A stretch of 64,000 nucleotides of DNA from Armatimonas sp043757465. GTDB taxonomy: Bacteria; Armatimonadota; Armatimonadia; Armatimonadales; Armatimonadaceae. A program made the position numbers and the translations under genes. The stretch spans positions 139,178 through 203,177 of the forward strand of contig NZ_JAYVPL010000158.1 in NCBI RefSeq assembly GCF_043757465.1, read 5' to 3'. The notes under the pieces were generated by a model. The model did not search any database, was not told the origin of the DNA, and saw only the letters and a program-made list of their open reading frames with translations. Shown piece by piece: positions 1 through 8,995 of the stretch (the first letter of the stretch is position 1; every line of letters begins with the position of its first letter).

Positions 1-2
1 GC

Positions 3-770
3 AGTGCTTCGGCAACAACTCGTTATGAATTTTATAAAGCCGATTTATTTCGTGATGCAAAAGTAATCCCTCTTGATCTTGCTAAGATCTATGCCAATGA
101 CTCTGCGCACAACTTACTTCTGAAAAATGGAGACATGATTAATGTGACGGTTCTTGATCGTAATCAGATCACTGTTACTGTGATTGGAGAAGTGGGCGCA
201 GGGCGTGGTGGTACTGTTGAACTCCCTAAAGATGGCGCGATTCTCTCGTTACTCAACGATTTAGGTGGGGTAACGGATAAGGCGGCACTATCTAAGGCGA
301 CAATCCTGCGTAAGGGGAAGGTTCTTAAAGTTGACTTGCGTGGCTATAAAAAGGGAAAAATTGAAAACGATATCCTACTTGAAGGTGGAGATGTCTTGAC
401 GATCCCGAAATTAGAGGCTCGTTACAAGATCAACGGAGCCGTTGGGAAACAAGGTGAGCAAGATTATCCCGATGATCGTACTCTTACCCTTTTTGATGCT
501 CTAACAATTGCTGGGATTCCCCCTACTGGAGCGGACCTCAAGAAGGTGAAGCTCACACGTGTGGAAAAAGGAGTCAGTACCACTGAGGAAATCAATATTG
601 AGAAGATGCTTAAAGGCGATCGTTCTCGAGATAAGGAAATTCAGCCTGATGATGAAATTTTCGTCCCTGCAACTGATCCAAATAAACGTAAATGGGGTTC
701 CACACAGGATTTCTTAGGTTTGCTTGGGCTCTTGCCCAGCCTGTATTTTATTTTCCGTGGACGGGGTTAG
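3..770 (+). CDS. Polysaccharide export protein with SLBB domains (5' partial)
   Basis: The reading frame is open from base 3, so the gene runs in from the left; 255 residues are visible and the N-terminus, including the usual signal and Poly_export domain, is missing. Several SLBB-type units can be seen: a DLAK-LLKNGDMINV stretch at residues 31-48, a second ending in LLEGGDVLTIP, and a third ending in QPDDEIFVP. These beta-grasp units are typical of Wza-like outer-membrane exporters of capsule or exopolysaccharide. The C-terminus ends in a hydrophobic stretch (FLGLLGLLPSLYFIF) and RGRG, consistent with a membrane tail. It heads a same-strand run with two O-antigen ligase-type proteins and two glycosyltransferases. 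Codon use is AT-rich, like the next three genes and unlike the rest of the window. Confidence 0.85.
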   Translation, partial: SASATTRYEFYKADLFRDAKVIPLDLAKIYANDSAHNLLLKNGDMINVTVLDRNQITVTVIGEVGAGRGGTVELPKDGAILSLLNDLGGVTDKAALSKATILRKGKVLKVDLRGYKKGKIENDILLEGGDVLTIPKLEARYKINGAVGKQGEQDYPDDRTLTLFDALTIAGIPPTGADLKKVKLTRVEKGVSTTEEINIEKMLKGDRSRDKEIQPDDEIFVPATDPNKRKWGSTQDFLGLLGLLPSLYFIFRGRG

Positions 771-842
771 TGATAAGAGGTTTGAAAAGGAAGTTGGTAG
801 TGGGCATCTCCTACCAGCTTCTTTTATGTGCGAGGTCACATA

Positions 843-2387
843 ATGTCTGACGCGAAAAACATACTGATATATCTGAAGGCTAAATTTGCTGGATGGGGAG
901 GGGTTGGCTGCCAAGTAGGTATTGCTAATTTGGCGTTAATGTCCCCGGTTTTGATGGGGAGTTTCAGTGAACTAGCACGTGCTGGTGACTCAATGAGTTT
1001 ACCAATCCATTACTGCATTGCTATTTTGGTATTTGTAATGATCTGGGCTTCGTTGGAATTTTCTGCCACAATTGGTGTGGTTGCTATGTTTGTCTATCTC
1101 GTTTTACTTGGGGCCATACGACGTGGACTGATTCCTTCTACGGGTTATATTAGTAACGACCCCATTACGCTTGTTAGCGTTTTAGTAGGGGGAGTATTTT
1201 TCTTACGCATGGTATTGATGCGCAAAATACCAAGGCATACTCCTGTCGCACGTCTAATATCTGTTCTGATTATTCTCATGATTCTGGAAATTTTCAATCC
1301 ATTGCAGGGAGGGATTGCTGTTGGTATTGGTGGGGCTGTTTTCAAATTGACTCCCCTATTTTGGTATTATGTTGGTATTAATAAAGGTAGCCGTAGTGTT
1401 GCAAAAAAAGTTTTTATTGTTTTCATTATACTCGGTATTTTTGAAACATTTATCGGTTTAAGACAAACTGCTGGTTTGACTGAGGTTGAGAAATTTTGGA
1501 CTCTTGTGAACCGAGGCGCTACTCAGGCAGTATCAAGAGATGTCTTCCGTTCCTTTGGGACATTACTCTCGTTTTCTGAGTATGTTACTATTCTGAATAT
1601 GGGGGTGGCGTTGTGCTGGGTTGCTATTTTACGACGTCGCTATGTTTATCTCATACCATTCACTATTCTTGCTGGTGCTCTTGTTTTGTCCTCTTCCCGC
1701 GGAGGAGTAATTAATCTTTTCCTGATGATGGTTGTGGTTTGGGCTGTTCAAGCCAAAAGTTATCGGGCTTGGATACCTCGTCTTGTTGTCGCTATTGTCA
1801 TAGCCTTTTGGGGACTGACTCTTGGAATAGAAAAGGCGAAGGAAATAGACGTTGATGACCGAACTGCAGTGTTGCTAAATCATCAAATCAGAGGATTGAG
1901 TGATCCCTTAGGTTCAAATTCAACCGGTGGCTCGCATATATCACTTATTGGGAACGGGATTCTTCGTGGTTTTCTTACTCCCACTGGTATGGGATTGGGA
2001 ACTGGGACAATTGCCGCAACCAAATTTGGTACCGGTCAGACGGCGACGGAAGCTGATTTCTCAGATATGTTTGTGTCACTGGGATTCATTGGAGGAATTC
2101 TTTATATCCTAATATGTTTTCGAATCTGTGTAACAATAGGGCGGTATTGGCATGATGCGCGTGATTATATTGCCCTGAGTGTTATTGCGCTGATGACAGT
2201 TTGCCAAGGAAACTGGCTAGCTGGAGCGCATTATTCGCAGTCAATGATCCTTTGGTTTTTAATTGGGACAATGGATCGTGTGAACTGGCAGTATCGCCAG
2301 TCTATTGCAAAAGAGCTTGTTTTACCTGCAAGAAAACTGGAATTGCCGGAACTTTCGAGCCGGTTAATTGACAATGCGAGTGTCTGA
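843..2387 (+). CDS. O-antigen polymerase/ligase-type membrane protein
   Basis: A 514-residue polytopic membrane protein with about ten hydrophobic segments and a central soluble loop (roughly residues 330-390), the pattern of Wzy/WaaL-type O-antigen polymerases and ligases, which join glycan repeat units at the outer face of the inner membrane. The ALVLSSSRGGVINL stretch matches the conserved small-residue and arginine motif of that family. I chose ATG 843 over the upstream GTG at 828 because GAGG lies 7 nt before it. The 3' end overlaps the start of the next gene. The substrate glycan cannot be told from sequence; an exopolysaccharide polymerase is equally possible. Confidence 0.75.
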   Translation: MSDAKNILIYLKAKFAGWGGVGCQVGIANLALMSPVLMGSFSELARAGDSMSLPIHYCIAILVFVMIWASLEFSATIGVVAMFVYLVLLGAIRRGLIPSTGYISNDPITLVSVLVGGVFFLRMVLMRKIPRHTPVARLISVLIILMILEIFNPLQGGIAVGIGGAVFKLTPLFWYYVGINKGSRSVAKKVFIVFIILGIFETFIGLRQTAGLTEVEKFWTLVNRGATQAVSRDVFRSFGTLLSFSEYVTILNMGVALCWVAILRRRYVYLIPFTILAGALVLSSSRGGVINLFLMMVVVWAVQAKSYRAWIPRLVVAIVIAFWGLTLGIEKAKEIDVDDRTAVLLNHQIRGLSDPLGSNSTGGSHISLIGNGILRGFLTPTGMGLGTGTIAATKFGTGQTATEADFSDMFVSLGFIGGILYILICFRICVTIGRYWHDARDYIALSVIALMTVCQGNWLAGAHYSQSMILWFLIGTMDRVNWQYRQSIAKELVLPARKLELPELSSRLIDNASV

Positions 2388-3561
2388 ACCTCTTCGCGTT
2401 TTCTATCTTGATCATACGTCGAAATGGTCAGGCGGGGAAATTGCATTGTTTCGTACACTGACTGCACTAAATCATGAACAGATTAATCCCGTGGTTTTGT
2501 TGAGTGTTGAGGGAGAATTTGCTACACGATTGCGCAGAGCGTCTCTCGAGACGATTATTGTGCCTCTTGAGGAGCGTTTGCGTGAGGTTCGTAAGGATAC
2601 TTTGCAAAATCCGACTTTGCGGTCTGTGGGGTTTGGGATGTCCTATTTGCGCTACGCCTTCGCACTATCTGCTATTCTACGCCGTCAAAAGGCAGATTTG
2701 ATTCACTGTAATTCCCTGAAATCTGATATTTATGGAGCGCTGGCGGGAAAACTCGCTGGTGTGCCTGTGCTTTGGCATGTTCGTGACCATATTGATCCTT
2801 CCTACCTTCCTCAACGCGCGGTAACTGTTTTTCGACGGCTGGCTCGAAGTATTCCCTCGGGTGTCCTTACGAATTCTCTTAGTACTGAGAAAAAATTATT
2901 TCCTTCAGGTTCTGGTAAGCAGCGTTGCCGAGTTATCTATGATGGTTTGATGGACAGTGAGCTACAAACGCCCTGCCCATTGCCCTTTGATCACTGGAAT
3001 CATCCGTTACCTCAGATTGGCTTACTGGGGAGAATTGTCCCCTGGAAAGGGCAGCATATCTTTTTGGAGGCAGCACGGAAGCTCACAGATCGCGGGGTCA
3101 AGGCTCATTTCCAGGTGATTGGTGCTCCTCTTTTTGGGGAAGCCGTGTATGAGGCACAGCTACGGCAGCAGGCTGTTAGTCTCGGAGATCAAGTGAGTTT
3201 CTTGGGATTTCGTAGCGATGTCCCTGAGCTTCTTCGGGGATTAGATATATTGGCACACTGTAGTATTACTCCTGAGCCATTTGGGCAAGTTGTGATTGAG
3301 GGGATGGCGGAGGGACTCTCTGTCGTCGCAAGTGACGGAGGAGGGGTTCAAGAAATCATCCAGCATGGGGTAAATGGTCTACGTACACCTATGGGTGATG
3401 CAAGTGCTCTGGCAGATACTCTGGAACGGCTTCTTCTGAACCCAGCGGAGGCAAGTGCTCTGGGCCAGGCGGCCTACAAGCACGTCCGTGAAAAATTTAC
3501 CGCTGCACATTCGGCACGTGCTGTAGAATCATTTTATCGAGAGCTGCTCGGTAGAGAATAG
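2374..3561 (+). CDS. Glycosyltransferase family 4 (GT-B fold)
   Basis: A 395-residue retaining glycosyltransferase of the GT4 type. The N-terminal half carries the acceptor side (SGGEIALFRTL, then HCNSLKSD). The C-terminal Rossmann half has LLGRIVPWKGQ and the nucleotide-sugar motif PEPFGQVVIEGMAEG, with the E-x7-E glutamates of GT4 enzymes. It lacks a signal peptide, so it acts on the cytoplasmic face to add a sugar to a lipid-linked glycan. ATG 2374 is used, overlapping the preceding gene by 14 bp, which suggests translational coupling; an upstream TTG at 2368 is possible. Confidence 0.85.
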   Translation: MRVSEPLRVFYLDHTSKWSGGEIALFRTLTALNHEQINPVVLLSVEGEFATRLRRASLETIIVPLEERLREVRKDTLQNPTLRSVGFGMSYLRYAFALSAILRRQKADLIHCNSLKSDIYGALAGKLAGVPVLWHVRDHIDPSYLPQRAVTVFRRLARSIPSGVLTNSLSTEKKLFPSGSGKQRCRVIYDGLMDSELQTPCPLPFDHWNHPLPQIGLLGRIVPWKGQHIFLEAARKLTDRGVKAHFQVIGAPLFGEAVYEAQLRQQAVSLGDQVSFLGFRSDVPELLRGLDILAHCSITPEPFGQVVIEGMAEGLSVVASDGGGVQEIIQHGVNGLRTPMGDASALADTLERLLLNPAEASALGQAAYKHVREKFTAAHSARAVESFYRELLGRE

Positions 3562-3580
3562 GTTGAGGTAAAGAGAAGAC

Positions 3581-4723
3581 GTGCGGATTGCGATTGTCCA
3601 TGATGACTTAACCCAGCGTGGGGGAGCCGAACGGGTTGTAGAAGCAATGCACCAGATCTGGCCCGATGCACCTGTCTATACATCTGTCTACGATCCTGCG
3701 GGGACTTTTTCTTCATTTGCTCAGATGGATGTACGGACATCTTTCATGCAGAATATCCCTTTTGCTGCGCGGGCGAAGTATAGTAAGCTTTTCCTGCCCC
3801 TCTATCCCATTGCTTTTGAGACACTTGATTTGCGTGGTTATGATGTTGTCCTATCTCATGGGACACGATTTTCTCAGGGAGTGTTGACATCACCTGAGAC
3901 TTGCCATATTCATTATTGTCATACTCCTGCTCGTTTTGCTTGGCGTTATTATGAGTATGTCGAAGAAGGCCAATTCGGACGTCTTGCTCGAATCCTATTG
4001 CCTATTATTATTCATCATTTACGTCAATGGGATCAGCTTGCCGCGCAACGGATAGATTATTTTTTTTCTAATTCATACAATATTGCTCGGCGTGTGCTGA
4101 AATTTTATCGCCGAGATTCTGATATTCTTTACCCTCCTATTGATGTGATGCGTTTTACTGTTGTTGAGAATCCTTCCTCTGACTATTTACTGGTTGTGTC
4201 GCGGTTGTTGCCTTACAAAAGAGTGGACTTGGCGATTGAAGCATGTAATCAACTGAAAATTAGACTGAAAGTTGTTGGTAGTGGGCCAGATTTACAGCGC
4301 TTAAAGAGTCTTGCGGGGCCAACAGTTGAAGTACTAGGGCGTGTTCCCGATGGTGAAGTTGAGGGGTTATTTGCGAACTGCCGGGCTTTTCTATTCCCTG
4401 GGGAAGAAGATTTTGGTATTGCACCGTTAGAAGCGATGGCTGCGGGCCGTCCTATTATCGCTTATCGTGCCGGAGGAGCTATGGAGACGGTCCTGGAGGG
4501 AGATACGGGACTCTTTTTTAACGAACCGACTACTGCATCTTTAGTGGAGGCGATTGGTCGCTTGGATCATTCTACTTTTGCGCCGGAACGTCTGAGGGCG
4601 CATGCGGAAACATTTAGTTTGGAAGCATTTCAGAAACGCCTGCAAGTGCTAGTGGGTCTACGTTTGGCAGAGCACCGTGCCCGTTACGATCAGATCTCTC
4701 CTCAACCGAAGGGGCCGTTGTGA
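3581..4723 (+). CDS. Glycosyltransferase family 4 (GT-B fold)
   Basis: A 380-residue GT4 glycosyltransferase. The N-terminus has the typical RGGAERVVEAM loop. The middle carries HYCHTPARFAW, common in mannosyl/galactosyltransferases of O-antigen loci. The donor-binding half has VVSRLLPYKRVDLAIEA and FPGEEDFGIAPLEAMAAGRP with the paired glutamates. The start is GTG 3581, after the purine-rich GAGGTAAAGAGAAGAC. It lies 19 nt after the previous transferase and 15 nt before the next membrane protein, in one operon. Sugar specificity is not readable. Confidence 0.85.
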   Translation: MRIAIVHDDLTQRGGAERVVEAMHQIWPDAPVYTSVYDPAGTFSSFAQMDVRTSFMQNIPFAARAKYSKLFLPLYPIAFETLDLRGYDVVLSHGTRFSQGVLTSPETCHIHYCHTPARFAWRYYEYVEEGQFGRLARILLPIIIHHLRQWDQLAAQRIDYFFSNSYNIARRVLKFYRRDSDILYPPIDVMRFTVVENPSSDYLLVVSRLLPYKRVDLAIEACNQLKIRLKVVGSGPDLQRLKSLAGPTVEVLGRVPDGEVEGLFANCRAFLFPGEEDFGIAPLEAMAAGRPIIAYRAGGAMETVLEGDTGLFFNEPTTASLVEAIGRLDHSTFAPERLRAHAETFSLEAFQKRLQVLVGLRLAEHRARYDQISPQPKGPL

Positions 4724-4738
4724 TCTTGAGGTCTTTTT

Positions 4739-6643
4739 ATGGGTAAATCTTCTGATCCCTGGGAGCGACGGGACGCGGAACGGGCTCGGTTTCGTAAGAA
4801 ACAAGGCGAGCCCCTCGATCTTTTTGATGAGCTGCAGCGAAGCCAGAGGCCTCTAGGACTCTTGATCTGCCTCGCTGTGCTTCTTGCGGCAGAAATTCCT
4901 CTGATTTCCTCCATCGTGAGACTTTTTCTCTCGGTGGGGGCAGTGGTCGGGTTACTGCTACTGCTTGCTTCGTGCCGAGACTATGCAGAGCCCTTTCAAC
5001 GCTATGTGAGGCGTGGGCCGACAGTTGCATGGGCTGTTTGCTTGCTCTGGGGAGGTGTCAGTTTCTTTCTTGCTCCGGATCGGACTGTGGCACTGGGGGA
5101 AGGAATCCGGTTACTTGCCGGGGCGGGGGCCTACCTGGTGACATCCTATGCTCTGCGTGAGCGACGTGAGCTTGGCTTGGCACTTGGGGGAATCTTAGCC
5201 ATTGCCTGTGGGATTGCACTTTACGATATTGCACATTTTGCCCAGAAGATCGGTTTCACAAATCACTTCACGGCGGATAATATCAGTATTCTGGGGACAC
5301 ATGAGAGTATCGGGTCGCTTCTGGCACTGCTCTTACCACTTGCGCTGGGGCTGGGGCTCTCTGGTGCGCTGCCTGACTGGGCGCGGCTGGCAGCTCAGGC
5401 TGTCGTGCTTATTTTGGGTTTTGCCTGGATCATGACGCGTTGCCGCTCCGCATGGCTGGGGGGGAGTATTGGCCTGCTTCTGATTGGCTATCTGTTCTGG
5501 CGTTATCCGCCGCTTTCGAAGAAAAAAGAGCACCGTGGTGCACACTCTTGGCGGCAAAAAATAACCTCTCCCATTGTGATTGTGATTGGGGCACTGGTTG
5601 TGATGGCGCTTGTGGGAGGCCTAGCACCGTTGCTCTCAAATCGTGTGACGGGTCTTGTTAACCTGCTGGAAGATGGCTCACTGGGTATCCGTATGATCAT
5701 GTGGAGTGGGGGACTGCGCATGCTCTCACTGAAGCCGCTGTTCGGGTGGGGGCTGGGTAGCTACCTGTTGTTGCAGGGGCGCTGGACTAACCTAGGAGAT
5801 GGGCCTGAGCAAGTGACACTGAATGGTACGGGACATCAGAATATTGCGCATAACTACTATGTTCAGTGGGCGGCGGAGACGGGAGTTGTCGGGTTATTTC
5901 TGTTATTATTTTCGGTTTTTGTGCTGCTTTTTAGTGGGTGGCGAGCGTTGGCACGGGTGCGAGACCCGGGGGAGCGCACGTTGCTAATTGCCTGCCTTGC
6001 AGCGTTGAGCGGAGGGTTGGTGGAGGTGAACGGTTCTCCCGCTTTCCAGTTCTGTGGGGTCTGGGCAGTTTTTTGGTCACTGGCTGGGGTGCTCATGGGG
6101 GTGATTCGACAGACGGGGGAGGATCCCTTACCACACCGTGCACGTTTTGGGTATGGCATAGTAGCACTCGCTGCGGCACTTATTTGTGGGGGAGCAGTCT
6201 GGCTGGGCAAGCTGCTCTGGGATCCGCGCGGGCAGCCACGGGGAGTCTTTCAAATCATGGAGCGGACACACGGCCCCTACTATCCCGGGGAAACCGTGCG
6301 CTGGCGGGCACTCTACCGCAATGGCTGGGGCAAAGAGCAGGGAAGCCATCCGGCAACCACTTGGGTGACTCCGGTCTGGTTTGAGCAAGGAGGAAGTCGT
6401 GTACCGCGGCCTGTGAAGAGCCAGGAGTGGGCACTCTGGCGTGAGGAGTTCAATGCAAGTGATCTTTTGCGTGGTTTCTCCGAGCTCTCCTTGCGACTGC
6501 CTCCTGGTGAGACGGGGATGCTGCAGGTACAGGCGGGCTTCGAGGATGAATTTGGTCGCACGTACTCAGCCTCCCGGGTGGTAGACGTGGTCGAGGCACC
6601 ACCTGCGAAGAAAAAGCCTACTGCTAAGCTCCAGCCTCACTGA
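4739..6643 (+). CDS. O-antigen ligase-family membrane protein with C-terminal periplasmic domain
   Basis: 634 residues. After a charged cytoplasmic N-terminus (about 40 residues) come ten or more membrane segments with the Wzy_C/WaaL core, including a large loop with WGLGSYLLLQGRW and GHQNIAHNYYVQWAAETG, the family's conserved HN..Y region. A last membrane segment near residue 480 is followed by about 140 residues of soluble, beta-rich sequence that looks extracytoplasmic. ATG 4739 has GAGG 7 nt upstream. From here on codon use moves toward the GC-rich pattern of the rest of the window. It is a second polymerase/ligase in the locus, so one may polymerise and the other ligate; this is inference. 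Confidence 0.8.
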   Translation: MGKSSDPWERRDAERARFRKKQGEPLDLFDELQRSQRPLGLLICLAVLLAAEIPLISSIVRLFLSVGAVVGLLLLLASCRDYAEPFQRYVRRGPTVAWAVCLLWGGVSFFLAPDRTVALGEGIRLLAGAGAYLVTSYALRERRELGLALGGILAIACGIALYDIAHFAQKIGFTNHFTADNISILGTHESIGSLLALLLPLALGLGLSGALPDWARLAAQAVVLILGFAWIMTRCRSAWLGGSIGLLLIGYLFWRYPPLSKKKEHRGAHSWRQKITSPIVIVIGALVVMALVGGLAPLLSNRVTGLVNLLEDGSLGIRMIMWSGGLRMLSLKPLFGWGLGSYLLLQGRWTNLGDGPEQVTLNGTGHQNIAHNYYVQWAAETGVVGLFLLLFSVFVLLFSGWRALARVRDPGERTLLIACLAALSGGLVEVNGSPAFQFCGVWAVFWSLAGVLMGVIRQTGEDPLPHRARFGYGIVALAAALICGGAVWLGKLLWDPRGQPRGVFQIMERTHGPYYPGETVRWRALYRNGWGKEQGSHPATTWVTPVWFEQGGSRVPRPVKSQEWALWREEFNASDLLRGFSELSLRLPPGETGMLQVQAGFEDEFGRTYSASRVVDVVEAPPAKKKPTAKLQPH

Positions 6644-6645
6644 GA

Positions 6646-7663
6646 TTATTTCTGGAACAAAACAATTGCCGAGAGCGGCTCTAAAACAATACGCCCCTGA
6701 AGTACGCGTAGGCTGCGGATTCCGGCGCTTTGGTGATCCACTACCTGTTTCCAAGCCCCTTTGGGCAGGGGAAAAACACTGGGTTTCTTACTTCCATGCA
6801 GTGCCACTAAGATCTGCCGCCACGAGTCGCCCACCAGAGCGCCGTTGAGCTGAAACGCGACTCCGTTCTCCATGGGCACGAAGGTGAGAGCACGCTGCAC
6901 TTGCTCGCGGGTGCTCAGACGAAACGTGGTTTGTGCGCGGCTCCAGCGGGCACCTAAGTCCGCACGCAGGGGCGTAGTGGAAAATGGAGTCGGAGAGCGC
7001 CTCGCGCACATAGACCGTGCGCCAGGGCTCGCTGTCAAACTGCGCCTGAATCGGCTGGGCTACTTCGAGCGCGGTGAGCTTACGGGCCAGCTTGAGACGA
7101 AACGACTGGTATTTTGTATCGGTTTCCGTGGGCTTCAAGCGTGCAGGGAGTGCCGTCGGAGCCGCCACGATCTCTGGCTGGTTCACTGAGTCTGCGATTG
7201 TCTTCTGCGCGAAATCCACCACAAAGCGAACGAGCTGCTCCTGAGACAGGAGAAGGGTGAGATTCGCGCCCCCTGCCACAAAGCCCGCGCCGTAGTTCTC
7301 GTCCCAGGAGCCGCCTCGCGTGAGTTTGTAGGCATAGCTTCCGGCAGGTAGCTTGGCCACCAGCTCGAAGCGGCTCTCACTCAGGCGCGTCATCTGGGTT
7401 TCGCTCCCCGCTGGGTTCCACTCTTGCCCGCCTAGGGCCTTCTGAAGTGTTCCCGCTAGCACCACGCGATTGGGATCACGCACGGGCATCACCTTATCGC
7501 TGCCTTGCACGCCAATAACGGCAATCGCGTGACCGTTCACCTGGGCGCGGAACTTTCCCGCCAGTGCTTTGGGGTGTGCGGACTCGGGTAGCCACACCCG
7601 AATCTCATCCAAAGCGTCCAGAAATGCGGGTGCACCGGGTACAGGAAGGTAGGGGCGTATCAT
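6646..7663 (-). pseudogene. Type I pullulanase remnant, catalytic domain deleted and frameshifted
   Basis: Reading the minus strand from ATG 7663, the first part is the N-terminal accessory region of a type I pullulanase, including an X25-type module with YAYKLTRGGSWDENYGA. Then comes the entry into the CBM48 domain (DLGARWSRAQTTFRL). Instead of continuing into the GH13 barrel, the sequence jumps directly to the pullulanase C-terminal domain (STREQVQRALTFVP ... LPKGAWKQVVDH ... LEPLSAIVLFQK). Several hundred residues with all catalytic acids are absent. In addition a tandem TGCG duplication (plus-strand 6961-6968) shifts the frame just before DLGARW; removing one copy restores a continuous reading. 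The -10-like TAAAAT at 7676-7671 sits 7 nt before the ATG. Not functional as a pullulanase. Confidence 0.85.
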
Positions 7664-7670
7664 CGTGTTT

Positions 7671-7676
7671 ATTTTA
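7671..7676 (-). promoter_or_regulatory. -10 box of the pullulanase remnant (leaderless type)
   Basis: TAAAAT on the minus strand with 7 nt to the ATG at 7663 and no Shine-Dalgarno between. Same layout as several other starts in this window. Confidence 0.45.
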
Positions 7677-7755
7677 CCTGCCCTGAACCGCAATGCATTG
7701 TCTACCGTAAGAGTACCAATATGGGCACGGCGGGCCGTTCAACGAAGATATCTAA

Positions 7756-7827
7756 GTTGTCTCGCTCTTGAAAGGAGGAAAAGCGCCCCAAAGAGAGTAC
7801 TTCTACTGGGAGCTGCACGAGCTTTAG
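7756..7827 (+). pseudogene. Vestige of a sulfatase (C-terminal subdomain scrap)
   Basis: A 23-codon open stretch ending in TAG reads KGGKAPQREYFYWELHEL. The YFYWELHE piece matches the segment before the last beta-strands of S1 sulfatases (compare LYWEFHESGF in the sulfatase at 37,922). There is no start and the flanks are not coding. I take it as a relic of a sulfatase gene upstream of the FGE gene; short length keeps confidence low. Confidence 0.4.
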
Positions 7828-7841
7828 GATCTCCTGGTCCC

Positions 7842-7847
7842 TAAAAT
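7842..7847 (+). promoter_or_regulatory. -10 box of the FGE gene (leaderless type)
   Basis: TAAAAT lies 6 nt before ATG 7854 with no Shine-Dalgarno in between, so the transcript would begin at or next to the start codon. No convincing -35 box is visible. Confidence 0.5.
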
Positions 7848-7853
7848 AAAACG

Positions 7854-8846
7854 ATGAAAACGACTCTCTTATTCGGCTGTGCTTTGTTGACGATAACCGG
7901 CTGTACGAAATCGGCTCCCAAACTGCCTGTGGCAGTCATGGAAAGCACAGAGGATATGGTCTTTATCAAAGAGGGGAGCTTTCGGATGGGCAGTGACGAT
8001 CCACGCTTTCAGGATGCACAGCCGGTGCATAAAGTGACCTTGGCGGGTTTCTGGATGGACAAAAATCTTGTCACGAACGCCGAGTTTGAAGAATTTGTCA
8101 GGGCCACCAAGTACCAGACGATTGCGGAGCGGCCGCTTGATCCCAAAGAGTTCCCTGGGGTGCCACTCGATAAACTCGTGCCCGGAGCCGTGGTTTTTAC
8201 GCCGCCTGATCATGAGGTGCGGCTCGATGATATGACCCAGTGGTGGAGCTATGTCCCCAAGGCAAGCTGGCAGCACCCCGAAGGGCCGACGAGTGATCTG
8301 AAAGGCCGAGAGAGTCATCCTGTAGTGCATGTTGCCTATGAGGACGCGGCGGCCTACGCAAAGTGGGCCGGCAAGCGGCTTCCGACTGAGGCGGAGTGGG
8401 AGTTTGCCGCGCGTGGTGGGCTAGATCAGAAGCCCTTTGTCTGGGGGGATGAGCTCACTCCTAAGGGCAAGCAGATGGCCAACACCTTCCAGGGAACCTT
8501 TCCTAACAAGGACGAAAACACCGATGGCTTTGCACACACATCGCCTGTGGGGAGCTTCCCGGCTAATGCTTTTGGTCTGAACGATATGGCGGGTAATGTC
8601 TGGCAGTGGTGCTCGGACTGGTACCGCCCGGATTATTTTGCAAAGAGTCTGGAAAAGAGCCCGAAAGGCCCCGAAGACAGCCTGGATCCTGATGAGCCGG
8701 GAATCTCTAAGCGTGTCCAAAAAGGTGGCTCGTTTCTGTGCTGCGACCAGTACTGCTCCCGCTACATGCCCGGTGGCCGTGGCAAGGGGGATATCAATAC
8801 GGGCAGCTCCCATGTCGGGTTTCGTTGTGTAAAGGATAAGCCGTAA
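7854..8846 (+). CDS. Formylglycine-generating enzyme (SUMF1/FGE family), lipoprotein
   Basis: 330 residues. FGE converts the cysteine of the C-x-P-S-R motif in sulfatases to C-alpha-formylglycine. Hallmarks of the SUMF1 fold are present: MVFIKEGSFRMGS near the start, RLPTEAEWEFAARGG in the middle, NDMAGNVWQWCSDWY, and the C-terminal KGGSFLCCDQYCSRY. Cys296 and Cys301 sit five apart, exactly as the two active-site cysteines of human FGE (336 and 341), so this is a true FGE and not merely a fold homologue. The N-terminus is a lipoprotein signal (LLTITGC lipobox, Cys about 16), which would place the enzyme outside the cytoplasm; that is odd because about half the sulfatases nearby lack signal peptides. 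It is the first intact gene of the sulfatase locus and the only FGE in the window. Confidence 0.9.
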   Translation: MKTTLLFGCALLTITGCTKSAPKLPVAVMESTEDMVFIKEGSFRMGSDDPRFQDAQPVHKVTLAGFWMDKNLVTNAEFEEFVRATKYQTIAERPLDPKEFPGVPLDKLVPGAVVFTPPDHEVRLDDMTQWWSYVPKASWQHPEGPTSDLKGRESHPVVHVAYEDAAAYAKWAGKRLPTEAEWEFAARGGLDQKPFVWGDELTPKGKQMANTFQGTFPNKDENTDGFAHTSPVGSFPANAFGLNDMAGNVWQWCSDWYRPDYFAKSLEKSPKGPEDSLDPDEPGISKRVQKGGSFLCCDQYCSRYMPGGRGKGDINTGSSHVGFRCVKDKP

Positions 8847-8850
8847 GCAG

Positions 8851-8994
8851 TACGCGAGCTGGGGCTATTTTGACTACCGGATGAAGGAGGAAGGCTTCCA
8901 GGAGGGCTACCAGTCCATGCCCTGTGATTGGGGCAGTAACTCAGCGCGAAAACGCGGCTCCTTCAAGCTCCTCAAGGAGATCACAGGCTCGTAA
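8851..8994 (+). pseudogene. C-terminal vestige of an unidentified gene
   Basis: Directly after the FGE stop, 47 sense codons read YASWGYFDYRMKEEGFQEG and on to KLLKEITGS, then TAA. The composition is clearly coding-like, but there is no start codon or upstream part, and the stop is 1 nt before the ATG of the next sulfatase. It looks like the 3' end of an operon gene whose front was deleted. Family not identified. Confidence 0.5.
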
Positions 8995-8995
8995 T

